Assembly (NCBI GenBank): GCA_051886675.1
Contig: JBJEYH010000162.1
Location: 1-5,175 of the forward strand
Source of the DNA: UBA11524 sp051886675
GTDB lineage: Bacteria; Bacillota; Clostridia; Christensenellales; Aristaeellaceae
Direction: 5' to 3'
Length of the DNA stretch: 5,175 nt
Shown: piece by piece, positions 1 to 5,175 of the stretch
How positions within the stretch are numbered: the stretch's first letter is position 1
How the letters are laid out: each line of letters opens with the position of its first letter
Notes under the pieces: generated by a model
What the model was told of the DNA's origin: nothing
What the model saw: only the letters and a program-made list of their open reading frames with translations
The model's database searches: none
Program-made: the position numbers and the translations under genes

Positions 1-87
1 ACGGAATTTTGTCACAAATTTTTCGAAAGACGACCAATTTTACCACTTTCGGCACAATTTGCATGGCCATGCCGCGGGCAATGCCCG
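1..87. other. AT-rich leader with small inverted repeats, no gene
   Basis: No reading frame worth calling lies here. The first 60 bases are much richer in A and T than the rest of the window and carry four A/T tracts of the AATTT(T) type, starting near 5, 17, 36 and 56, plus the 8-bp palindrome TTTCGAAA at 21-28. A perfect 12-bp palindrome, GCATGGCCATGC, lies at 61-72. Next to it is a short hairpin with arms CGGGC (75-79) and GCCCG (83-87). No T-run follows that hairpin, so it is not an intrinsic terminator. The stretch may be the end of an upstream intergenic region or a binding region for regulators of the sporulation genes. Nothing in the sequence decides between these. Confidence 0.4.
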
Positions 88-116
88 TCATAACCGGCAC
101 ATTTCCCGCATATACC
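88..116 (+). promoter_or_regulatory. Candidate sigma-E (mother-cell) promoter of spoIID
   Basis: TCATAAC at 88-94 resembles the sigma-E -35 element (about KMATATT, 5 of 7 positions). CATATACC at 109-116 resembles the -10 element (about CATACAMT, 6 of 8). The spacer is 14 bases, the usual sigma-E distance. Transcription would begin near 123, giving a very short leader that still contains the ribosome binding site. spoIID is a classical sigma-E gene, so the placement makes sense. The match was made by eye from remembered consensus sequences. Confidence 0.45.
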
Positions 117-127
117 AGGCCTGAAGC

Positions 128-135
128 GAGGTGAT
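128..135 (+). promoter_or_regulatory. Ribosome binding site that sets the spoIID start
   Basis: GAGGTGAT is an uninterrupted 8-base match to the anti-Shine-Dalgarno complement (AAGGAGGTGAT). GAGG ends 8 bases before the GTG at 140, which is ideal spacing. The in-frame GTG at 131 and ATG at 134 lie inside the site itself and so cannot use it. This favours GTG 140 as the start of spoIID. Confidence 0.7.
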
Positions 136-139
136 GGCC

Positions 140-1258
140 GTGAGACGGCGCTATCCTTCCCTTGGCCTGTGCAGGCTGCTGCTGCTCCTGGCCTGCCTGT
201 GGACGCTGTGCGGCGCGCCGCTGACGGGCGAACAATGGGCGGGCATACCCATGCAGCTGCGCAGAATCGCGCTGCAGCTGCCGGGGCGGATGAAGCAGAT
301 CCTGCTCCTCTGGCACACGCCGGCGGAGAGCGTCATCAGCCGCGCGGAGGCCGAGACCCGTCAGGTGGATCTGACCCTGAACGTCTGGGACGCGAAGGCG
401 CAGGCCGTGCGGCGCATCAGCCTGGAGGAGTACGTGCTGGGCGTCGTGGCTGCGGAAATGCCCGCCGCCTATGCCACCGAGGCCCTCAAATGCCAGGCTG
501 TCGCCGCCAGAACCCGGGCCATCCGCAGCTGCCGGAGCCTTGGCGGCAACGGCTGCGCCACCCATCCCGCCTGCGATATCTGCACGGATTCCGCCTGCTG
601 CCAGGGGTATCTGACCAGGGCTGAGCAGCAGGCGAAGTGGGGCGGCGAATATACCGCCTGCCTCAGCCGGATCCGGAGCGCCGTCCGCGCCACGGCCGGG
701 CAGATCCTCACCTATGACGGACTGCCCATCCAGGTGCTGTACCACGCCAGCTCCGGCGGCATGACCGAGGATGCGCAGGCTGTTTTCTCCGAGGCGCTCC
801 CCTATCTGGTTCACGTGGAAAGCCCCGGCGAGGAGCATGCCTCCTGCTACCGGGCGGACAGGACCTATCCGCTGGAAGAGGCCGCGGCGCTGCTGGAGGA
901 AGCCTTTCCCGGCTGCGGCGTGACGGCGGAGGGGCTGCCCGGGCAGCTGCGGCTGCAGAGCAGCACCGCCTCGGGGAGGATCGCCACCATTCTGGTGGGG
1001 ACGCAGACCGTGACGGGACAGGCCTTCCGCCAGGCGCTGAAGCTGTGCAGCACCTGGATCACCTGGGACGCCGAGGGCGACAGCATCACCTTCCACACCC
1101 TGGGCTACGGCCACGGGGTGGGCATGAGCCAGGCCGGCGCGCAGGCCATGGCGGCTTCCGGCAGCCGCTATACGGACATTCTTGCGCACTATTATCCGGG
1201 CACGCAGCTTTCCCTGCTGCCCGCGCTGCATGAGGAGGACGCTCCCGGGTCAAACTGA
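140..1258 (+). CDS. spoIID: Stage II sporulation protein D (SpoIID/LytB family peptidoglycan lytic transglycosylase)
   Basis: SpoIID cleaves glycan strands of peptidoglycan. With SpoIIM and SpoIIP it drives migration of the mother-cell membrane around the forespore. The 372-residue product starts with basic residues (MRRRY) and a hydrophobic segment at about 9-27, a membrane anchor facing outward. The SpoIID domain follows. LEEYVLGVVAAEMP (95-108) includes the Glu at 106 expected to be catalytic, and ALKCQAVAARTRA follows. Further hallmarks are YHASSGGMTE (201-210), GYGHGVGMSQAGAQAM (322-337) and YYPGTQ (351-356). A Cys-rich loop, HPACDICTDSACCQGY (142-157), places His142, Cys148 and Cys154 at the spacing I recall for the zinc ligands of Clostridioides difficile SpoIID. 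The residue before the last Cys is Cys rather than the His I would expect. GTG 140 is chosen because GAGGTGAT lies 8 bases upstream; GTG 131 or ATG 134 would add two or three residues. spoIIQ follows after 20 bases. Family assignment is firm; activity is inferred. Confidence 0.95.
   Translation: MRRRYPSLGLCRLLLLLACLWTLCGAPLTGEQWAGIPMQLRRIALQLPGRMKQILLLWHTPAESVISRAEAETRQVDLTLNVWDAKAQAVRRISLEEYVLGVVAAEMPAAYATEALKCQAVAARTRAIRSCRSLGGNGCATHPACDICTDSACCQGYLTRAEQQAKWGGEYTACLSRIRSAVRATAGQILTYDGLPIQVLYHASSGGMTEDAQAVFSEALPYLVHVESPGEEHASCYRADRTYPLEEAAALLEEAFPGCGVTAEGLPGQLRLQSSTASGRIATILVGTQTVTGQAFRQALKLCSTWITWDAEGDSITFHTLGYGHGVGMSQAGAQAMAASGSRYTDILAHYYPGTQLSLLPALHEEDAPGSN
1228..1257 (+). promoter_or_regulatory. 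Candidate sigma-F (forespore) promoter of spoIIQ inside the end of spoIID
   Basis: GCATG at 1228-1232 fits the sigma-F/sigma-G -35 pattern (about GYWTA, 4 of 5). After exactly 15 bases, GGTCAAACTG at 1248-1257 fits the sigma-F -10 pattern (about GGNNANAHTR) at every fixed position. Transcription would start near 1263, just before the GGGAGG ribosome binding site of spoIIQ. The forespore is where SpoIIQ is made in known spore formers. The consensus is quoted from memory and the match is by eye. Confidence 0.45.
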
Positions 1259-1278
1259 TCCGACAGGGAGGTGTCCGC

Positions 1279-1938
1279 ATGAAGTTTCGGCAGCGCTGGC
1301 AGCGTTTCGTGCAGGGGTATCAGCGGTTTGTGGAGAAGCAGGGATTCCCGGTGATCATGACGGTGTGCGTGGCGGTGATCGTCTTTTCCGCGGTATGGTC
1401 GGGGCGGATGGAAGCAACACCGCCCACGCCCACCCCGCCGGTGGATCAGGCGCAGTCGGCCGCGCAGCTGCAGCAGCAGTCCCTGGCCGATGCCGTGACG
1501 CCCGCGCCCTCGCCCACCGCGACGCCCGTCATCTGGCGCGCGCCGCTGGACAGGGTGACGACGCTGCGCGGCTTCGACGCCACGCGCCTGCAGCAGTCAG
1601 CCGTCACGGGGGTGTGGCAGCTGCACGACGCGGTGGATCTGGCGGCGGATACCGGGGCGCTGGTGTATGCCATGGGGGACGGCGTGGTGCTTGACTGCGG
1701 CGAGGAGGGCGTCCGGGGCGCGTGGGCGGTGATCGACCATGGCCATGGCGTCATCGCCGAATATGCGGGCATGTCGCTTTTGTCCGCGCTGCAGGAGGGC
1801 GATCCCGTTCAGGCCGGGCAGACCATCGGCTTTGCCGGATCCGGCATGGTGGACGAGACAGATCTGCCATCCCATCTGCATCTGCGCGTTACCCGGGACG
1901 GCCAGGCCGTCGATCCCCTGCTGCTCCTGGCGCCCTGA
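1279..1938 (+). CDS. spoIIQ: SpoIIQ-type membrane-anchored LytM/M23 peptidase-domain protein
   Basis: SpoIIQ sits in the forespore membrane and binds mother-cell SpoIIIAH across the intermembrane space, supporting engulfment and the SpoIIIA-SpoIIQ channel. The 219-residue product has a basic N-terminus, one transmembrane segment (about 24-40) and a Pro/Thr/Gln-rich linker (about 46-83). The M23 domain runs from about 85 to 219. It keeps the complete zinc signature: HDAVD (His116, Asp120) is the HxxxD motif, HLH (199-201) is the HxH motif, and VIDHGHG (151-157) is the usual core strand. Bacillus subtilis SpoIIQ lost one of these ligands, whereas clostridial versions keep them, so this protein could bind zinc and may be a working endopeptidase. 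GGGAGG at 1266-1271 lies 7 bases before the ATG. Its position right after spoIID matches the order I recall from C. difficile, although spoIIID does not follow here. The domain alone would fit any membrane-bound M23 protein; the SpoIIQ name rests on architecture and neighbour. Confidence 0.85.
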   Translation: MKFRQRWQRFVQGYQRFVEKQGFPVIMTVCVAVIVFSAVWSGRMEATPPTPTPPVDQAQSAAQLQQQSLADAVTPAPSPTATPVIWRAPLDRVTTLRGFDATRLQQSAVTGVWQLHDAVDLAADTGALVYAMGDGVVLDCGEEGVRGAWAVIDHGHGVIAEYAGMSLLSALQEGDPVQAGQTIGFAGSGMVDETDLPSHLHLRVTRDGQAVDPLLLLAP

Positions 1939-1963
1939 ATTGCATTTCGGGGTTGCATTTTTT
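1932..1963 (+). terminator. Probable intrinsic terminator overlapping the spoIIQ stop codon
   Basis: CCCTGAA (1933-1939) pairs with TTCGGGG (1946-1952) around a 6-base loop, with one T-G wobble and a possible extra G-T pair at the base. The T-rich tract TTGCATTTTTT (1953-1963) follows at once. The stem is moderate and the tract is interrupted, so termination may be partial. The TGA stop of spoIIQ lies in the left arm, and the tract doubles as the -35 region of the glmS promoter. Confidence 0.5.
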
Positions 1964-1980
1964 CGGACAGCGTGTATAAT
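1953..1980 (+). promoter_or_regulatory. Sigma-A-type promoter of glmS
   Basis: A perfect -10 hexamer TATAAT lies at 1975-1980. The best -35 is TTGCAT at 1953-1958 (TTG matches, the rest does not) with a 16-base spacer. Transcription should start near 1987, which leaves a leader of about 30 bases. The weak -35 suggests a promoter that depends on, or is limited by, a regulator. Confidence 0.65.
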
Positions 1981-1999
1981 ACGTTATGATACGTATTAT
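1976..1999. promoter_or_regulatory. Operator-like inverted repeat over the glmS -10 box and start of transcription
   Basis: Arms ATAATACGT (1976-1984) and ACGTATTAT (1991-1999) are perfect 9-bp inverted repeats around the 6-base spacer TATGAT. The core hexamer ATACGT also occurs twice in direct orientation, at 1979 and 1989, exactly 10 bases apart, or one helical turn. The left arm contains most of the -10 hexamer and lies upstream of the predicted first transcribed base. The dyad therefore cannot form fully in the mRNA and is better read as a protein-binding site. A bound protein would block RNA polymerase. The regulator is unknown and no regulator gene is in the window. Confidence 0.55.
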
Positions 2000-2001
2000 C
2001 C

Positions 2002-2007
2002 AGGAGG
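2002..2007 (+). promoter_or_regulatory. Ribosome binding site that sets the glmS start
   Basis: AGGAGG lies 8 bases before ATG 2016. The in-frame ATG at 2010 is only 2 bases away, and the ATG at 1986 lies upstream of this site and practically at the predicted transcription start. Only the 2016 start yields Met-Cys, which the enzyme requires. Confidence 0.85.
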
Positions 2008-2015
2008 TTATGCTT

Positions 2016-3851
<1,836 letters not shown>

Positions 3852-3878
3852 GCGTTCCGCCACGGCGCATCCCTATGG

Positions 3879-3907
3879 AAAACAGCGGCTTCGGCCGTTG
3901 TTTTTTT
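3879..3907 (+). terminator. Strong intrinsic terminator after glmS
   Basis: AAAACAGCGGC (3879-3889) pairs with GCCGTTGTTTT (3894-3904) around a stable TTCG tetraloop. This gives 11 pairs with one G-T wobble. The last stem bases run into a seven-T tract (3901-3907). It begins 27 bases after the glmS stop codon. A run of four A on the 5' side could give weak termination on the opposite strand too. Confidence 0.93.
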
Positions 3908-3999
3908 GCGCGGAAAGCCTTTTGCCGCCGTGGGAGCGGGCCGTTTCCGGCAGGCGCGGAAGGACGGTGGGGTTCCGGCATCCTACGCGCAGCAGCGTC

Positions 4000-4040
4000 C
4001 CGGCTGGATGAGGCAGCGGCTTTGGCTGCGGATAAGCCGG
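4000..4040. repeat. Nested inverted repeat (possible RNA stem with purine-rich internal loop)
   Basis: CCGGCT (4000-4005) pairs with AGCCGG (4035-4040). Inside it, GCAGC (4013-4017) pairs with GCTGC (4025-4029) around a 7-base loop. The two stems are separated by an internal loop of GGATGAG on one side and GGATA on the other. The pairing is exact but short, so chance is possible in this base composition. Confidence 0.35.
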
Positions 4041-4104
4041 AGAATGAGGTTTTCCCTGCCTGTCAGCGGTAATCCGCCGATACCGCGTCCAACGCCTTCC
4101 CGCC

Positions 4105-4153
4105 CGAAGCAGGCTGGCTGCGGGGCCGAACTCTGGCCCTGCGCCCTGCTACG
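4105..4153. repeat. Two-tier hairpin in the glmS-MATE intergenic region
   Basis: The inner stem pairs GCGGGGCC (4120-4127) with GGCCCTGC (4135-4142), 8 pairs with one wobble, around the 7-base loop GAACTCT. The outer stem pairs AGCAGG (4108-4113) with CCTGCT (4145-4150) perfectly. It extends past one A-A mismatch by a CG/CG pair to 4105 and 4153. The internal loop is 6 bases on the left and 2 on the right. No T-run follows on either strand, so it is not an intrinsic terminator. A small RNA or mRNA processing element is possible but not shown. Confidence 0.4.
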
Positions 4154-4173
4154 AAGCCGACGTGTCAGCCGCA

Positions 4174-4189
4174 TTCCCTGCTGAGGGAA
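4174..4189. repeat. Short perfect hairpin upstream of the MATE gene promoter
   Basis: TTCCCT (4174-4179) and AGGGAA (4184-4189) form a perfect 6-bp stem with the tetraloop GCTG. It ends 39 bases before the -35 box of the next promoter. The sequence after it is not a T-run, so it is unlikely to terminate transcription. It could be an operator-type dyad or part of a longer RNA fold. Confidence 0.35.
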
Positions 4190-4228
4190 CAGAGCACGGT
4201 ATTTTGTCTGTATTGTTCCGCGCACGCT

Positions 4229-4257
4229 TTGACATTTTCCCACCGGAGCTGTAGAAT
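4229..4257 (+). promoter_or_regulatory. Near-consensus sigma-A promoter of the MATE gene
   Basis: TTGACA (4229-4234) is a perfect -35 box. TAGAAT (4252-4257) matches the -10 consensus at 5 of 6 positions. The spacer is the ideal 17 bases. Transcription should begin near 4264, giving a leader of about 37 bases. The quality suggests strong housekeeping expression unless a repressor acts. Confidence 0.88.
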
Positions 4258-4282
4258 ATGTGCTGGTCCTTTGGAACATGCG

Positions 4283-4307
4283 GAAAGGAGTGGCTCTTTC
4301 ATGAAAG
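4283..4307 (+). promoter_or_regulatory. Ribosome binding site and start-codon palindrome of the MATE gene
   Basis: AAAGGAG (4284-4290) lies 10 bases before ATG 4301, slightly long but workable. The segment CTTTC (4296-4300) can pair either with GAAAG at 4283-4287, which covers part of the ribosome binding site, or with GAAAG at 4303-4307 as part of the perfect 12-bp palindrome CTTTCATGAAAG spanning the start codon. Whether either pairing affects translation is speculative, since the stems are short. Confidence 0.45.
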
Positions 4308-5175
4308 ACCTGACCGTAGGCCGGCCCAGCCGGGTGCTGGCCGCCTACACCCTGCCCCTGTTCGGCAGCATTATTTTCCAGCAGCTCTACAACATTGCCG
4401 ACAGCCTGGTGGCCGGCCGCTATATCGGTACCGAAGCCCTGGCTGCCGTGGGCAATTCCTATGAGATCACGCTGATTTACATTGCCCTGGCTGTGGGCTG
4501 CAACATCGGCGCGTCGGTGATCACCGCCCGCTTCTTCGGCGAGAAGCGCTGGAGCGAGGTGCGCAGCGCCATCACCACCTCGCTGATCTTCTCGGCGGCG
4601 CTGGGGCTGGTGCTGACCGGCGCGGGCTTCCTCCTGTGCGACTGGCTCCTCCGCCTCATCAATACGCCTCAGGAGGTCTTTGCCGATTCCGCCGCCTACC
4701 TGGACATCTACCTGATGGGCTATGTGTTCCTGATCCTCTACCAGGTGTCCACGGGCATCTTCTCCGCCATGGGCGATTCCCGCACGCCCTTCTGGTTCCT
4801 GGCGGTATCCTCGGTCAGCAACATCTTCGTGGATATCCTCTTTGTCCGGCAGTTCGGCATGGGCGTGGAGGGCGTCGCTTGGGCAACGTTCCTGTGCCAG
4901 TCCGTCAGCGGTCTGGCGGCTGTTGGGGCGGTGCTCCTGAAGCTGCGCCGCATGGATGGCCGGGGCGCGCCGCTGTTCTCCTTCCCCATCCTGAAGAAGA
5001 TCCTGACCATCGCCGCCCCCAGCGCTGTGCAGCAGAGCTTCATTTCCGTGGGCAACATCCTGATCCAGAGCGTCATCAACGGCTTCGGCACGGCGGCCAT
5101 CGGCGGTTACGCAGCGGCGATCAAGCTGAACAACATGACCATCACCTCCATCACCGCCCTGGCCAACGGCATCAG
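4301..5175 (+). CDS. MATE-family multidrug/cation antiporter, 3' end beyond the window
   Basis: MATE proteins export cationic drugs and other small molecules across the cytoplasmic membrane in exchange for Na+ or H+. The frame stays open for 291 codons to the window edge. A full member has about 450 residues and 12 membrane helices, so roughly the first eight helices are seen. The start MKDLTVGRPSRVLAAYTLPLFGSIIFQQLYNIADS has the typical soluble tip, then helix 1 with the P(x)nLYNIADS signature (Pro19, Tyr30-Asn31, Asp34). GRYIGTEALAAVG (39-51) is the family's first-loop motif. Further motifs are GASVITARFFGEK (70-82) at the end of helix 2 and YQVSTGIFSAMGDSRTPF (147-164). A second-lobe repeat begins at about 225 with PILKKILTIAAPSAVQQS. 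ATG 4301 is chosen for the AAAGGAG upstream and the family-typical N-terminus. It has its own strong promoter and is separated from glmS by a terminator. Substrate and coupling ion cannot be told. Confidence 0.93.
   Translation, partial: MKDLTVGRPSRVLAAYTLPLFGSIIFQQLYNIADSLVAGRYIGTEALAAVGNSYEITLIYIALAVGCNIGASVITARFFGEKRWSEVRSAITTSLIFSAALGLVLTGAGFLLCDWLLRLINTPQEVFADSAAYLDIYLMGYVFLILYQVSTGIFSAMGDSRTPFWFLAVSSVSNIFVDILFVRQFGMGVEGVAWATFLCQSVSGLAAVGAVLLKLRRMDGRGAPLFSFPILKKILTIAAPSAVQQSFISVGNILIQSVINGFGTAAIGGYAAAIKLNNMTITSITALANGI

Larger units (their letters stand above)
3908..4228. other. Intergenic region without a convincing gene, rich in inverted repeats
   Basis: About 320 bases lie between the glmS terminator and the promoter of the next gene. 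Small open frames on both strands give Arg/Pro/Cys-rich products with no recognisable motif, and I see no good ribosome binding site for them. I found no tRNA (no TTCGA-type arm) and no T-box or other riboswitch signature that I know. The region does hold several pairable segments: CGGAAA (3911-3916) with TTTCCG (3944-3949), a nested stem at 4000-4040, a two-tier hairpin at 4105-4153 and a perfect hairpin at 4174-4189. In such GC-rich DNA some of these will be chance. It could be spacer, a decayed gene, or a structured RNA. Confidence 0.5.

Noticed and set aside
75..87. Hairpin CGGGC/GCCCG as a terminator of an upstream gene
   Set aside because: The stem is 5 bp and no T-run follows. The next bases form part of the candidate spoIID promoter.
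169..624. Overlapping + strand frames inside spoIID and spoIIQ
   Set aside because: They are out-of-frame shadows with Arg/Ala/Gly/Pro-rich products and no motifs, overlapping genes with clear family signatures.
1986..2015. Upstream ATG (1986) or ATG 2010 as the glmS start
   Set aside because: They would place extra residues before Cys2, which must become the N-terminal nucleophile. ATG 1986 lies upstream of AGGAGG and at the predicted transcription start, and ATG 2010 is too close to AGGAGG.
3961..4100. T-box, cobalamin or c-di-GMP riboswitch ahead of the MATE gene
   Set aside because: Short fragments recall parts of these motifs, but none of the conserved cores is complete. The MATE promoter lies downstream, so an RNA here would not be in that gene's leader.
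4105..4189. The intergenic hairpins as intrinsic terminators
   Set aside because: No T-tract follows them on either strand, and glmS already ends at a strong terminator at 3879-3907.
3906..4279. Small open frames on both strands between glmS and the MATE gene (92 codons +, 98 codons -)
   Set aside because: Products are Arg/Pro/Cys-rich with no motif, ribosome binding sites are lacking, and the - strand frame runs through the MATE promoter.

Overview
The window looks like chromosomal DNA from a GC-rich, endospore-forming member of the Firmicutes (Bacillota), most likely an anaerobic clostridium. The basis is a spoIID-spoIIQ pair in the clostridial arrangement, strong GGAGG-type ribosome binding sites, a U-rich intrinsic terminator, and consensus-like sigma-A promoters. 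I cannot name a genus. All four genes are on the + strand.

Region 1-1963 is a sporulation module. After an AT-rich leader with a candidate sigma-E promoter comes spoIID (140-1258), a lytic transglycosylase of the engulfment machinery. Twenty bases later comes a SpoIIQ-type membrane-anchored LytM/M23 protein (1279-1938). Both shape peptidoglycan around the engulfing forespore. In well-studied spore formers SpoIID is made in the mother cell under sigma-E and SpoIIQ in the forespore under sigma-F. The end of spoIID carries a good sigma-F-like promoter match, which would explain how two adjacent genes serve opposite compartments. A modest terminator overlaps the spoIIQ stop codon.

Region 1953-3907 is a self-contained glmS unit: a promoter with a perfect TATAAT, a 9-bp inverted repeat lying over the -10 box and predicted start of transcription, a strong ribosome binding site, full-length glucosamine-6-phosphate synthase (2016-3851) and a very strong terminator. 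The gap before glmS is 77 bases, too short for the glmS ribozyme that usually controls this gene in Gram-positive bacteria. The inverted repeat therefore suggests a protein repressor instead. GlmS supplies the amino sugar for peptidoglycan, so it relates to its neighbours by cell-wall theme, but it appears to be transcribed separately.

Region 3908-4300 has no convincing gene. It contains several inverted repeats, including a two-tier hairpin at 4105-4153, then a near-consensus sigma-A promoter at 4229-4257. This promoter drives a MATE-family multidrug/sodium antiporter gene (4301 onward) that runs off the right edge, with 291 codons visible.

No mobile element, CRISPR array, tRNA or rRNA is seen. 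The genes are well-known families. The less ordinary content is regulatory: the nested sigma-F promoter, the glmS operator-like dyad replacing a ribozyme, and the structured intergenic region.
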